Counted from the first letter of the stretch, positions 24,436-38,050 are shown. The stretch is 64,000 nt of DNA from Manis javanica (GCF_040802235.1 NC_133166.1:115024991-115088990), one strand, 5' to 3'. Translations and numbers: made by a program. Notes: a model not told the origin generated them from the letters alone.

Positions 24436-24944
24436 CACTGTTCTGACTGGCTAAAACACATGATCTCCTTTTCTAGAACTGCTTTTCTTGGTTAACTGGA
24501 ATCAGTTTTTTATTGCTATTTGACATTAATAGTTTCAGAGCCGACTAACCATTAATTGCTCCAGACTGTTTACTCTCCATTCCTCTAAAGAAGATAAGGC
24601 ACAGCCAAGGATAGCCATTGTCCCAAATCCATACCCACTTCCTTTTAGGAGGAGCATATAATTATTTGAACATGGAGAAGGCCTCCCAAGTGCTTCTTGA
24701 AGATTGTTTAAAGTACTCTAATTCTTTATGTTGCCACTAATTCAAAGGAAGGAAAGACAGGGGATCAGAGAATTGTTAAAGAGAATGGAGAACTCAACTG
24801 TCACTCTCATACATCTGGGCTACAAATAAATCAACACAGATCTTTAAACCAACCTAATAAAAATGTATCCAAATAGGATCTGCCCTGGGAATCTATTTTA
24901 TTTTCTTTTTCTGGAGATCAAAATTCTAATAATGGCTTGTCTCA

Positions 24945-25410
24945 GTGGTTCTCAAACTTAGCTGCACATTGGAAGTCATCTGGGATTTTCTAAATATTTC
25001 AGAGCCCAGGCCACACCCATTATGGACTGAATTTGTATTCCCCAAAATTCATATGTTGAAGCCCTAGCCTCCCATGTGGCTGTGTTTGCAGGCAGGACCT
25101 TATGGACATACTTAAGGTTAAATGAGGTCATAAGGAAGGGGCCCTAATCCGATAGGACTGGTGTCTTTGTAAGAAAAGAAAGATATCAAAGCGCTCTCTC
25201 TTCACCTACACACAAAGACAAGGACTTCTAGCCTCCAGAAGTATGAGAAAACTAATTTTTGCTGTTTAATATGATATTTATTTCTTTTGTCAGTCTGAGC
25301 AGACTAATCTAACACCCAGACCAAATAAATCACAATCTCTTGGAGTGGGACTACAAACATTAGTATTTAAAACCTGCGTAGGGAAGTCTGGGAACAAATG
25401 CCTTATTTCA
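24945..25410. repeat. MER5-like element split by an LTR-like insertion
   Basis: GGTTCTCAAACTTAGCTGCA opens a MER5-like element that runs to GGCCACACCCA, then resumes at 25319 with GACCAAATAAATCACAATCT. Between lies a 292-bp insert (25020-25311) beginning TTATGGACTGAATTTGTATTCC-like sequence, containing GGGGCCCTAATCC and CTTCTAGCCTCCAGAAGTAT. The heptamer ACACCCA borders the insert at 25013-25019 and 25312-25318. The insert resembles MaLR-type solo LTR sequence, but I am not certain of the family. Confidence 0.65.
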
Positions 25411-25519
25411 TTTCAAACTGGAACTATGAGGAACCTACATTTTAACTTTCTTGTTATTAGATTTATAGAAAAATATGAATCAAAACATCAGTAATTTATA
25501 GAACCACAACAAAACTTGC

Positions 25520-25629
25520 CTCAAAAATCATTTGGAACGGTGTTACCCCCATTATATCCTGAGAATAGCTGGCTTCCTCTGATGTCCAATTCAACTTTGG
25601 AGACAATCCAGGCAGTATAGACTGTATGT
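25520..25629 (-). CDS. TOP6BL: TOP6BL coding exon (fourth), GC donor
   Basis: A 110-bp exon after the acceptor CTTCTCACACAG. With one base from the previous exon it reads DIQSILPGLSPKLNWTSEE, then ASYSQDIMGVTPFQMIFE. This is the transducer-side segment with the conserved LPG and VTPFQMIFE blocks. It enters needing two bases and leaves in phase 0 after GAG. The donor is GCAAGTTTTG, a GC-AG type 5' splice site in otherwise perfect context (GAG before, AAGT after). The long open minus-strand frame over this region is in a different frame and is not the gene. Confidence 0.92.
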
Positions 25630-27929
25630 CTGTGTGAGAAGAAATAATGACAAAATAGAACAAGCAGTTTGGATAAGCACCAGAGTTTCTGGAATTGTTT
25701 ATTAAACCGATAAACCAAGAAGGCTTTTCCCTGATGAAAAGATTATCTGCAAAATTTAAAATATGATTGGAAATGGCTATGCATCAGCAAATTGCTTGAA
25801 CATTTAGAATTACTTTATCAGGTTATGACATTTAATCTCATGTTTCTAAGTTTTCACACTTGCTAAATCAATTGTATTTTCAATTAATTTCCACAAGGTC
25901 ATAAGCAATGCCAGACATCTTCCGAGCTGATAGCTCTAGCTGATATTCTTGTAGTTTTTAATAAATCAATTCACTATTTAATTATTATAAATCCAGCACG
26001 CTAATTTAGGACTAAAAGCAGAAAAAATACAAGAATGACCCTCTCAGACATTTACCGAGTGTTCTTTAATGAGGCACTCTTTAACAATAAAAGCAAACTC
26101 TTGCTAATATAATTTATAAATTAACCACTTGATGTATTTACATGTGTTGACTCAGAACTATCTTTCCACAAAGCATCAGTGAGTCCTGGATCATCATCAA
26201 TAAAGAGAACCTCAAAGTATGCACCATCCTTTTTCCTTTTTTTACCTTGGTACTCATATTTTAAAGGAAAAAAAAGCTCCCATTTTATAAAACACCATCC
26301 CTTATTTCCCCTCTACAACACTATTATAATAGAGAACTAAATATGAATAAAGATAGATATCTCAGTCTATGCAAGTTCTGTCTTATAAATGAGATCGACA
26401 ATGTTGATATTATAAAAGAATTCAACTTTGTAAAACCTGCTAACAATAAAACATATCCTAGAATAATATCATGACTTTTTCCTAAAGCATTTATATTACA
26501 TATGTAACAAAGCTTTAACCATCTCAAAAAGTATGAAGATGACCAAGATCAAGTTCAGGCTATCAGTTTTAATAGGTAATATTTTTCTTTCCGTTAGTTT
26601 GTTTTTCAAAAATAATTCAGTCGGAAAGCCCAGGATAATATGGCAGTACAGTCATGCTACACTAAAGTTTAATGAATTTGGCACTGAACCAGGGTATCTT
26701 GCATCAATCTTCAGTTTTACCACTGACCGACTTTCTGACCTTAGGCAACCCTGTTTTCTGTGATTCAACTACTTCTCTGTGAAATAAAACAACTGTTTCT
26801 GAATCTTACTTCTCTTTGAAGTACTAACACAGTGCAGAACAGGAAAAACACATAAACACATGAGAAAAAGGCTTGTCAACAACGTTGAATTCTCCAGAAA
26901 ACTGAATAACAATTTAAAATACAATGTATAGTTATTTGGGGAGAAATCGACTTCAACTCACTCCATACACACACACACACACAAAAATTCAGATGGACTG
27001 ATTAGAGTTAAATGTAAAAATGTGGAACAGAATAACTAAATAAAAGCCTTCTATTTCAAGATAACTTTAACATATGTTGAAATCTCATCTTCCCATTCAA
27101 ACATAGAAAATGACAAAAAGCATTTTTAAATCTTAATAGTCATGGTGAAAGGAAAAGAGAAATCTTTACAGACAAAGAAAGGAGAGGTATTCTTCTCAGA
27201 AAGGAAAAAGAGAGAATCCACAATGGTTAATAAGGACTAAAGATACACCATATTTGGAGCCTGGACTGAGAAAAACACACAGGGCTAATATTTCAACACC
27301 CACAGGTTTAAGAGCAAAGGTCCACAGAGGCCACACCTAGGTCTATGCAAGGGACCGAGGCAGAGATGTTACCTATCTGAAGCTAGCAGCAGCATCAGTG
27401 ATGCAAGATGAGGACCTTAGGGCCATGTCACGTAAGTGGTGATGAGACTCAGAAATAGATAATCTATCAAGACGCAAGAGTTTTGTATCTTGCCACGCAA
27501 GCAAAATTTAATCCAAGGTATACACCCTGCAAGATTAGGGCTCAGCAAACCAGAGAACCTCTTCCTGGAAGGCTGCCAATGCAGGATGTGTTCAGGACAA
27601 ATAGATCATGAATGATTAGCTCTTAACTAAACACTACCAACCAACAAAGGTCAATACCATGAAAGATACAATATATATAAACCAACAAAACTTACACCTG
27701 AGGAAAGAGTTCATAAAACAATCTCTGTAAAAGACTTTAAAATTAGATACTTTATATTTTATACCCTCAAAGATAAAAAGAAACCATGAAAAAAGAATAA
27801 ACTGCCATCAATTAAACTGAAAGTAACAACAAAAAATCCTATTAGAAATCTCAGAAATTAAAAATACAGTGTTTGAAATGAAAACCCTGTGGATAACAGA
27901 TTACATGCTGTAAAAGAGCACATTTAAAA
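25630..27929. other. TOP6BL intron, mostly unassigned
   Basis: Intronic. A short (CA)n tract lies at about 26966-26982. The part from about 27050 may be the body of an old L1 whose 3' end follows, but I cannot define it. Confidence 0.4.
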
Positions 27930-28440
27930 AAAAGGGTAATACTTAAATGTTCATAGCAGTATTATTCCTAAGAGATCAAAGTGGAAACAACCCAAACGTC
28001 CATTAATGATGACAGATTAACAAAATATGGAATATTATTTAGCCATAAAAGGAAATGGAAGTATTGTTAAATAATACAACATGGTTGAATCTTGAAAACA
28101 TTATGTTTAGTGAAAGATGCCAGATACAAAAGGCTACATAGTTTGATTTATTTATATGAAAAGTCCAAAATAGGTAAATCCATAAAGACAGAAAGTAGAT
28201 TAAAGTTTGCCAATGGGTAGCGGGTAGCAGTGAGGGGAGCGACTGCTAATGGGTACAGAATTTCTTTTTGGGGTGATGAAAATGTACTGGAATGATATAG
28301 TGATGACAGTTGTACAACCTTGTGAACACTTAAAATTTTTATATACTTAAAGTGTCCTGAATTATACACTTAAAAATGGTATATTCTATGGTATGTGAAT
28401 TATAAGAAAGCAAAAGGTAAATGGCATTAAGAACAGACTT
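27930..28440 (+). mobile_element. Older L1 3' fragment
   Basis: TTCATAGCAGTATTATTCCT, CAACCCAAACGTCCATTAAT and ATTTAGCCATAAAAGGAA are diverged ORF2 C-terminal words. A 3'UTR with TGTACAACCTTGTGAACAC and TTATACACTTAAAAATGG follows. It is clearly older than the adjacent L1 at 28455. Confidence 0.8.
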
Positions 28441-29162
28441 AAAAAGATATAAACATGGGGAGATTCTCAAGATGGCAGCATGAGTAGGGTGCCAGAAATC
28501 TCCTCCCAAAACCATATATATTTTGAAAATACATCAAATGAAACTATTCCTAAAAGAGAGACCAAAAGACACAGTACAACAGCCAGGCTACATCTACATC
28601 TGTGAGAACTCAGCATCTCACAAAAAGGGTAAGATACAAAGCCGTGACCCGAGCACTCCCCCAACCCCAGCTCACAGGTGGGAGGAAAAGAATCAGAGTG
28701 GGGAGGGAGTGGAAGCACAGGACTGCTAAATAACCAGTCCCAGTAATCTGCACCAGGAGCACAGACACACATTGCATGGTGTACTGGATATTAGAGAAAT
28801 GGAAAAGTAAAATCCAAGACTAACACTGTGAACAGGTTCCCACAGCTGGCTGCCCTGGGACAAAGAAAAGTGGGCACTTTAAAAGTCTTAAAGGGACAAG
28901 GGTTTAACAGGTGGACAAAATCGTCCTGGCACACTCAGCCCAACAGGCTGGGAACTTTAAGGAACTTCAAGTGCCCTAGCCCCCTGGGTGGCAACACAGC
29001 TCTGAAGCCCCTCATGGCGATAAGCAGCCTACCGTTCATTTCCTCCCGCTGGCACTGCAGGCAAACTGGCTGACCCGCCATTGCTGTGGAACAGCTGGGG
29101 AGCAGCCCCACCCACAGCATCCATACAGAGTCTTCTCCCAGTGTGAAGCTAACTGGGCCAGA

Positions 29163-29565
29163 CCCAGAGGCTGCCCCCTGTGCACAGCTGCCCGGCACAG
29201 ACAGCGGAGAGACGGCACAGAGCCCGGAAGGCAAAAAGGAGCTTTATTCTCACAGGGAACACACACTGCTTGCCTGCAACTCCCGCCAGTGCCCTTGGCC
29301 ATTGCGAGGGCCATCCTGCCCATGGCAGCTCAGGGGATGAACCCAGAGGCTACCCCCTACACACAGCTGACCGGCACAGGCAGAAGAAGCTGGTGCAAAC
29401 TCTGGAAAGGACAAAGGGGCACCATTCTTGCAGGAGAACTCACACTGCTCACCTGTGACCCCCACCAGTGCCCTAGGCTATCCTGAGGGCCGCCCTGCCC
29501 ACAGCAGCTCAGAGGGTTAACCCAGAGACTGCTCCCTGTGTGCAGCTAACCGGCACAGGCAGTGG
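29163..29565 (+). repeat. 179-bp tandem monomers in L1 5'UTR
   Basis: The phrase CCCAGAGGCTGCCCCCTGTG recurs at 29163, 29342 and 29521 with small changes, an exact period of 179. Each is followed by CAGCT, then CGGCACAG-CAG. Two complete units and the start of a third are present. The units also share CTCACACTGC-type and CCAGTGCCCT phrases and a CTGCCCA-GCAGCTCAG ending. Confidence 0.85.
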
Positions 29566-29644
29566 AGACCGTCAAGGCGCCCAGCAAGCAGGAAGTTCTC
29601 CCAGCTGACACAAGCGCCACTCGCCAGCAATCGCTTCTATCCCC

Positions 29645-30483
29645 ATGAAAAGGCAGAAGAACCTGGTTCAGTCCAAAATCACTCAAATGCAGAGGAGGGC
29701 CTGGTGAGACAGAAATAACCAATCTTCCTGAAAAAGAATTCAAAGTAAAAGTCATAACCATGCTGATGGACCTGCAAAGAAATATGCAAGAGCTAAGGGA
29801 TGAAGTACAGAGGGAGATAACAGAAATGAAACAAACAATGGAAGGATTTAAGAGCAGACTGGATAAGGTGCAAGAGACTGTTAATGGAATAGAAATCAGA
29901 GAACATGAATGCAGAAAAGCTGAGGCAGAGAGAGATAAAGGGATCTCTAGGAATGAAAGAATATTAAGAGAACTGTGTGACCAATCCAAATGCAACAATA
30001 TTCACATTATAGGGGTATCAGAAGAAGAGAGAGAAAAAGGGATAGAAAGTATCTTTGAAGAAATAATTGCTGAAAACTTCCCCAATCTGGGGAAGGAAAC
30101 AGTCTCTCAGACCACGGATGTCCACGGATCTCCCAATACAAGGGACCCAAGGAGGAAAACAGCAAGAAATATAATAATTAAAATGGCAAATATGAAAGAC
30201 AAGGACAGAGTATTAAAAGCAGCCAGATAGAGAAAAAGGATCACCTACAAAGGAAAACCCATCAGGCTATCATCAGACTTCTCAGCAGAAACTTTACAGG
30301 CCAGAAGAGAATGGCATGACATATTCAATTCAATGAAACAGAAGGGCCTCGAATCAATACTGTATCCAGCAAGATTATTATTTAAATTTCAAGCAGGGAT
30401 TAAACAATTCCCAGAAAAGAAAAAGTTGAGGGAATTTACCTCCCACAAACCATCTCTACACTGTATTTTAAAGGGACTGCTCT
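29645..30483 (+). pseudogene. L1 ORF1 remnant
   Basis: ORF1p is the L1 RNA-binding trimeric protein. A start candidate is at 29645. The frame is lost near 29700 after EEGL, where one base seems missing. It reopens at 29760 and gives a heptad-rich coiled coil (MQELRDEVQREITEMKQTME), then an RRM-like part with HIIGVSEEEREKGIESIFEE. A TAG at 30228-30230 cuts the frame after KAAR. Clear ORF1 similarity then continues (RREWHDIFN) to about 30483. Not functional. Confidence 0.85.
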
Positions 30484-30762
30484 AGATGGAAGTGCTCCTA
30501 AGGCTAAATAGATGTCACCAGAGAAAAATCACAGCAATGAAAGTAGACCAACTAAATGCAAAATGAAATCAACTATCCACAAAATCAGTCAACAGAAACA
30601 CAAAAGAGTACAGAATAGAACACCTAACATATAAATAGTAGAGGAGGAAGAAAAAGAAAGGAGAGAAATAAAGAATCATCAGACTGTGTTTATAATAGCA
30701 TAATAAGTGAGTTAAGTTAGATGGTTAAATAGTAAAGATGCTACCCTTGAACCTTTGGTAAC

Positions 30763-33700
30763 CATGAATCCAAAGCCTGTAATGGCAATAAGTACGTATC
30801 TATCAATAATCACCCTAAATGTAAATGGACTGAATGCACCAATCAAAATATAGAGAGTAATAGAATGGATAAAAAAGCAAGACACATCTATATGCTGCTT
30901 ACAAGAAACCCACCTCAAACCCAAAGACACGCAAGGACTAAAAGTCAAGGGATGGAAAAAGTTATTTCATGCAAACAACAAGGAGAAAAAATCAGGTGTT
31001 GCAGTACTAGCTTCAGACAAAATAGACCTCAAAACAGAAAGTAACAAGAGATAAAGAAGGACATTACATAATGATAAAGGGGTCAGTCCAACAAGAGGAT
31101 ATAACCATTATAAATATCTATGTACCCAACACAGGAGCACCTACATATATGAAACAAATACTAACAGAATTAAAGGAGGAAATAGAATGCGATGCATTCA
31201 TTTCAGGAGACTTCAACACATCACTCACTCCAAAGGAGAGATCAACCAGACAGAAAATAAGTAAAGAGACAGAGGCACTGAACAACACATTAGAACAGAT
31301 GGACCTAAAAGACATCTACAGAACTCTACACCCAAAAGCAGCAGGATATACATTCTTCTCTAGTGCACATGGAACATTTTCCAGAATAGACCACATACTA
31401 GCCCACAAAAAGAGCCTTGGTAAATTCAAAAAGATTGAAATTTTACCAACCAACTTCTCAGATCACAAAGGTATAAAACTAGAAATAAATTGTACAAAGA
31501 AAACAAAAAGGCTCACAAACACATGGAGGCTTAACAACATGCTCCTAAACAATGGATCAATGACCAAATTAAAATAGAGATCAAGCAATATATGGAGACA
31601 AATGAAAACAACAGCCCAATGCCCCAACTTCTGTGGGAAACAGCGAAGACAGTTTTAAGAGGAACATATATACCAATCCAGTCCTACTTAAAGAAGGAAG
31701 AACAATACCAAATGAATAGTCTAAATTCACAATTATTGAAACAGGAAAAAGAAGAACAAATGAGGCCCAAAGTCGGCAGAAGGAGGAACATAATAAAGAT
31801 CAGAGAATAAATAAATTAAATTAAGATGAATAAAACAACAGAAAACATCAATGAAACGAAGAGCTGGTTCTTTGAGAAAAATAAACAAATAGATAAACCC
31901 CTAGCCAGACTTATTAAGAGAAAAAGAAAATCTACACACATAAACAGAATCAGAAATGAGAAAGGAAACATCATGACAGATATTACAGAAATACAAAGAA
32001 TTATTAGAGAATACTATAAAAATCTATATGCTAACAAACTGGATAACCTAGAAGAAATGGACAACTTTCTAGAAAAATACGACCTTCCAAGACTGACCAA
32101 GGAAGAAACAGAGAATCTAAACAGACCAATTACAAGCAAGAAAATTGAGTCGGTAATCAAAAAACTACCCAAGAACAAAACCCAAAAAAGATGGATTCAC
32201 TGCTGAATTTTATCAGACATTTACAGAATATATAATACCCATTCTCCTTAAAGTTTTCCAAAAGATAGAAGATGAGGGAATACTTCCAAACTTATTCTAT
32301 GAAGCCAGCATCACTCTAATACCAAAACCAGGCAAAGACACCACAAAAAAAGAAAATTACACACCAATATCCCTGATGAACATAGATGCAAAAACACCCC
32401 AGAAAATATTAGTAAACCAAATTCAAAAATACATCATGAGGATCATACACCATGATCAAGTGGGATTCATCTCAGGGATGCACGGTTGGTACAGCATTCG
32501 AAAATCCATCAACATCATCCACTACATCAACAAAAAGAAGGACAAAAACCACAAGATCATCTCCAATGATGCTGAAAAATCATTCAACAAAATTCAACAC
32601 TCATTCATGATAAAAACTCTCAACAGAATGGGTATAGATGGCAAGTACCTCAACATAATAAAGGTCATATATGACAAACCCACAGGCAACATTATACTTA
32701 ACAGAGAGAAGCTGAAAGCTTTTCCCCTAAGATCAGGAACAAGACAAGGATGACCACTCTGCCCACTTTTATTCAACATAGTACTGGAAGTCCTGGCCAC
32801 AGAAATCAGACAAAACAAAGAAATAAAAGGCATCCAGATTGGTAAGGAAGAAGTCAAACTGTCACTATTTGCAGATGACATGATATTGTAATAAAAAACC
32901 CTAAAGAATCCACTCCAAAACTAATAGAACTAATATCTGAATTCAGCAAAGTTGCAGGATACAAAGTTAATACACAGAAATCTGTTGCATTCCTATACAC
33001 TAACGATGAAGTAGCAGAAAGGGAAATCAGGAAAACAATTCCATTCACAATTGCATCAAAAAGAATGAAATACCTAGGAATAAACCTAACCAAAGAAGTG
33101 AAAGACCTATACCCTGAAAACAAGACACTCTTAAGAGGAATTAAAGAGGACACTAACAGATGGAAACTCATCCTATGCTCTTGGCTAGGAAGAATGAATA
33201 TTGTCAAAATGGTCATCCTGCCTAAAGCAATCTACAGATTCAATGCAATCCCTATCAAAATACCAACAGACTGGAACAAATAGTTCTAAAATTCATATGG
33301 AACCACAAAAGACCCCGAATAGCCAAAGCAATCCTGAGAAGGAAGAATAAAGCAGGGGGGATCTTGCTTCCCAACTTCAAGCTCTACTACAAAGCCACAG
33401 TAATCAAGACAATTTGGTACTGACACAAGAACAGATCCATAGACCAGTGGAACATAATAGGGAGTCCAGATATTAACCCAAACATATATGGTCAATTAAT
33501 ATATAATAAAGGAGCCATGGACATACAATGGGGAAATGACAGCCTCTTCAACAGCTGGTGTTGGCAAAACTGGACAGCTACATGTAAGAGAATGAAACTG
33601 GATCACTGTCTACCCCATACACAAAAGCAAACTTGAAATGGATCAAAGACCTGAATGTAAGTCATGAAACCATAAAACTCTTAGAAAAAAACATAGGCAA

Positions 33701-34525
33701 AAATCTCTTGGACATGAACATGAGCAACTTCTTGAACATACCTCCTTGGGCAAGGGAAACAAAAGCAAAAATGAACAAGTGGGACTGTATCAAGCTGAAA
33801 AGCTTCTGTACAGCAAAGGACACCATCAGTAGAACAAAAAGGCATCCTACAGTATGGGAGAATATATTCATAAATAACAGATCTGATAAAGAGCTGACAT
33901 CCAAAATATATAAAGAGCTCATGCACCTCAACAAACAAAAAGCAAATAATCCAATTAAAAAATGGGCAGAGGAGCTGAACAGACACTCCTCCAAAGAAAT
34001 TCAAATGGCCAACAGGCACATGAAAAGATGCTCCACATCACTAATTATCAGGGAAATGCAAATTAAAACCACAATGAGATATCACCTCACACCAGTTAGG
34101 ATGGCTACCATCCAAAAGACAAACAACAACAAATGTTGGCTAGGTTGTGGAGAAAGGGGAACCCTCCTACACTGCTGGTGGGAATGTAAATTAGTTCAAT
34201 GATTGCAGAAAGCAGTGTGGAGGTGCCTCAAAAAACTCAAAATAGAAATACCATTTGACCCAGGAATTCCACTTCTACAAATTTACCCTAAGAATGCAGC
34301 AGCCCAGTTTGAAAAAGACAGATGCACCCCTATGTTTATCGCAGCACTATTTACAATAGCCAAGAAATGGAAGCTACCTAAGTGTCCATCAGTAGATGAA
34401 TGGATAAAGAAGATGTGGTACATATACACAGTGGATTATTCAGCCATAAGAAGAAAACAAATCCTACCATTTGCAACAACATGGATGGAGCTAGAGGGTA
34501 TTATGCTCAGTGAAATAAGCTAGGT
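30763..34525 (+). pseudogene. L1 ORF2 remnant (endonuclease and reverse transcriptase)
   Basis: ORF2p carries an APE-type endonuclease and a reverse transcriptase. The frame starts at 30763 and hits a stop within 30 codons. Endonuclease motifs remain: ISGDFNTSL near 31200 and NFSDHKG near 31460. In the reverse transcriptase, [10 protein letters not shown] and PLRSGTRQG precede a TGA at 32751-32753, and the FADD catalytic motif is at 32868-32879. Tandem TAA stops follow at about 32889. The C-terminal cysteine region ([15 protein letters not shown]) lies at 34140-34190. Many breaks; inactive. Confidence 0.9.
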
Positions 34526-34920
34526 GGAGAAAGACAAGTATCAAATGATTTCACTCATATGTGGAGTATAAGAACAAAGAAAAAACTGAAGGAACAAAAC
34601 AGCAGCAGAAACACAGAACCCAAGAATGGACTAACAGTTACGAAAGGGAAAGGGACTGGGGAGGATGGGAGGGAAGGGAGGGATAAGGGGGGTGGGGGGA
34701 GAAAGGGGGCCTTACGATTAGCATGTATAATGTGGGGAAGGGGCACGGGGAGGGCTGTGCAACACAGAGAAGACAAGTAGTGATTCTTTCTACAGCATCT
34801 TACTATGCTGATGGACATTGACTGTAATGGGGTTTTTGGGGGTGACTTGGTGATGGGGGGAGTCTAGTAAACATAATGTTCCTCATGTAATTATAGATTA
34901 ATGATACCAAAATAAAAAAA

Positions 34921-37832
34921 TAACCACATAACCATACAACAGCAAAGCTGTCATCCCTAATTTCAATGGCTAGTATTTTTATCTAGTCTTTTGAAGAAAA
35001 AAAGGCTATAAATCTGACTTGAGGAAAACACTTGAACATTTTCTTAAGTGACTGGCCAAACTGTATTTTATTAAAGAGTTAAATTATGACAATAAACTTG
35101 GAAATGAGGAGATATTTAAAAAGATAAAAAAATAAACCGAAGTAATATAAATAGAAGAGGTAAGTAAAAGACAGCAAAATAAAGACCAATAAACATGGTG
35201 TTTTTCAAATTCTCCCATCTCATCACTGCCTTCTACCCTATCTTTTTTCTTTTCTCCACCAGAGAAAGGACATGATAGGAAGAAGCTTCTAGACCTGGAC
35301 AAGGAAGACAAACTAAAAGCATAATGTTTCATCAAATAGATATTTATGATAGAAGTAGTTCAACATAAATAGTTAAGTGTATACATAAATGGATATACAA
35401 ATGGATTTCTACATAAATGGATAATTATATGATGCAGAATAGTATTACTTGTTAATATGAAGTAATGAGAATTTTTAAAAATACAAGAATTTATCAATCT
35501 TAATGGACACCATCCTTCAAAGTATAGATTATTCTAATTAACAGAAGACCTCAAATCTGGTCTGAGGTGTTTTATTCTACCAAGCAATCAGCAACATACA
35601 AAGAAATTAAAATATTATTAGCTATATTCTCTAAGCTGTAATAATTACATACTACATACTATACAAGCAGAGTTAACCAAAACAAAAAATCCAGTTCAAC
35701 AAGATATGGAGAAAAGAAAAAGGAAATGCCAAAAAAAGGCCAAAATGTAAAGCCTGGAAAACCATGAGGATGTTAGTATCATTGAAAAGAATGGAGATGT
35801 TACACAGCAAATTAGTTTCAAGAAAATGAACCCCAGTTTAGACACACTGCATATGATATTTCAGAGGAACCCTCAAACTGACTAATCTTATCGATAATCA
35901 AAGCTGGAAACATGTTAGTGATGAAGAGAGAAAAAAATAAGTCTCATCAGCATACCAACAATATTTAAGGCCTCAGAAATAGATAAGCTATCTGAAATAA
36001 ATAAAGAATAATAAAGCAGAATAATAATGGAAAGAAAGGCACACTGGTGACTGAACTCTAAGAATAGTGCTCTGGGTTACCGAAGAAGCACCTTGAACAT
36101 ACATACTCCCGTATAGTACTTATCACACTGTATTTTATTTTCATAGTTACCTCTCCCTGTGACTTCCCTGTGGCAAGGTAGATGTTCAATAAAGGTTTAC
36201 CGGATAAAAGTATGAATAGTTAGGCAACAGAGTAGAAAGAAAACAAAAAAGAGAACATAAACCATTAGAGAGGTGGGAAAATAGGGAGAATATTTGGTCA
36301 CTGTTTATTAATCCAGAATAAATAGAACACCTAGAAATACGAGCCTGTTTGTACAGGAATTGATCTGAAGTATTCCAGATCCAGAGAAAAAGTGCCTTGA
36401 TACAACTCTGATAAAAACAGATGCAAGAGTAAGGAAAACTGAACCTGGATGGCTCTATGATATAGTTTCCCTAAATGGAGATCACATCTTATTTTAGGCA
36501 CTGAGAGAAATCAACCAAGCAATGAAGAGGACAATATAGTTAACAAATTGAATTCAGAGCTATACCATTAATTTTGTATAGCGACATATTCCTTTAGCAT
36601 CTATCTGGAAATCTGATGGTTAATGAACAAGCCATGAGAGACTGCCTTATGAAACTAAACAGTGTAAAGATTTGTGAATGGACCAATTTAAAGCAGTTTG
36701 CTAATGTTACAAGAATGCTAAATAAATAACAATAGTAATAAAGGCATAATAAATAGTTAATATGTCAGGGAGCTAAGGGATTCAAATCTTAGTCTTGGAC
36801 AATTTCCTTTGTGAGTGTCACTAAGTCATTTTTGTTACTAATTAGTAAGAATAAATAGCAATATTATTGAGTAGGGGTTAGTATTATGAGCACTAAGAGC
36901 AGGAGAGAAAACAGGCTAAAGTTGGCTACTAAATGTGATTGACTATGAGCAAAAAGGATTCAATTTTTATTGTGTACTTGATGTGCAGCATTTCCTCTTT
37001 GTACAAAAAGTTAGCCACCTCCACTTTATCATAAAAGGATATAAAAATCAATTAAGTATGCATGAAATTGCTTCAAACATTAAAAATAACAATTAAATTT
37101 AAATTAAATCACCATGACACAAACTGTCTAAAGTTTGTATTGACATAATAAATTAGGTAGTTATTCCATACACTACTCAACTCGTAACTTCTCTAATACT
37201 TCTAACAAGGACAATAAAATCATTCCCTTGTACTTACATGGGTTTTCATTTTTTTCAAAGAACTTTCATAAATATTAATTGAAGAAGGAGCATTAAGTAT
37301 AATCTTACCACTCATTGTACAGGCCTGTCAAGTACAGATCTATGTTGCAGGAAATCCTTCTATTTCCTCCCTAGTGCTAACAACATAATCCCAGATTTTC
37401 ACTTCTTTCAAAGTACTTTCACACACATTAACTGGAGCAACAGCATTAGGATCACAGGGCAAAAAGCTGAAGTCTATTAAAAATCCAAGATACAGACAGC
37501 TGGGAGGTAGGCTCAGAGGGCTAAGACAATTTCAAAGGCAAAGAGAATGTACCTGAAGACCCCTGACTGGGCAAGCGGCATTTTTATATCTCCATGCTCA
37601 GATTAAAAATTCAGAAAACAAGTTTCAAAAGGTCGAATTGTTCCCTATATGTTTATGACTTCAGAGTCATTACTTTATAACATTATACCTTACTAATGTA
37701 GCTTTTTAGTTGTTTATTTTACATCTGGGAGAATTTTGCCTGATACTATATAGAAAGTATTCAGAGAAATGATAGTGACCTAGGTATCTTATCTGTTCCT
37801 GTAGCTACAGAATTTCATATATCATATTTCAG
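34921..37832. other. TOP6BL intron, nothing recognised
   Basis: About 2.9 kb of AT-rich intron between the L1 and a palindromic element. No exon with splice borders, gene-like frame or named repeat was recognised. Confidence 0.45.
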
Positions 37833-37975
37833 TAGGATTGCCAGATAAATCACAGGATAAAATACTGCATGGAACATACTTATAGAAAAAATTATCCATT
37901 GTTTATCTGAAATTCAAATTCAAGTGGGTGTCCTGTATTTTTATTTGCTAAATTTGGCAACCCTATCTTTCAGCA
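37833..37975 (+). repeat. Palindromic DNA-transposon-like element, copy 1
   Basis: AGGATTGCCAGATAAAT at the left and TTTGCTAAATTTGGCAACCC at the right are near inverted repeats. The centre contains GTTTATCTGAAATTCAAATT. A related copy is at 41925-42078. It resembles a short non-autonomous DNA transposon common in mammals; the family name (possibly MER53) is uncertain. Confidence 0.65.
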
Positions 37976-38050
37976 TAAGCCTGTTTCAGAAAACACCAAA
38001 TTCATCTCCAGGAAGAAATTTAGTCTTGTAGAAGCTGGGAAATTCTCTAC

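Larger units (their letters stand above)
28455..34920 (+). mobile_element. Near full-length, inactive L1 LINE
   Basis: About 6.5 kb in order: a 5' end GGGGAGATTCTCAAGATGGC, a GC-rich 5'UTR with 179-bp tandem monomers, ORF1, ORF2, a G-rich 3'UTR and an A-rich tail near 34910. It lies in a TOP6BL intron, antisense to the gene. Both ORFs carry stops and shifts. A diverged pair, roughly AAAAAGATATAAACAT before and AAAAAAATAACCACAT after, may be a decayed target duplication, which would fit an old insertion. Confidence 0.93.
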
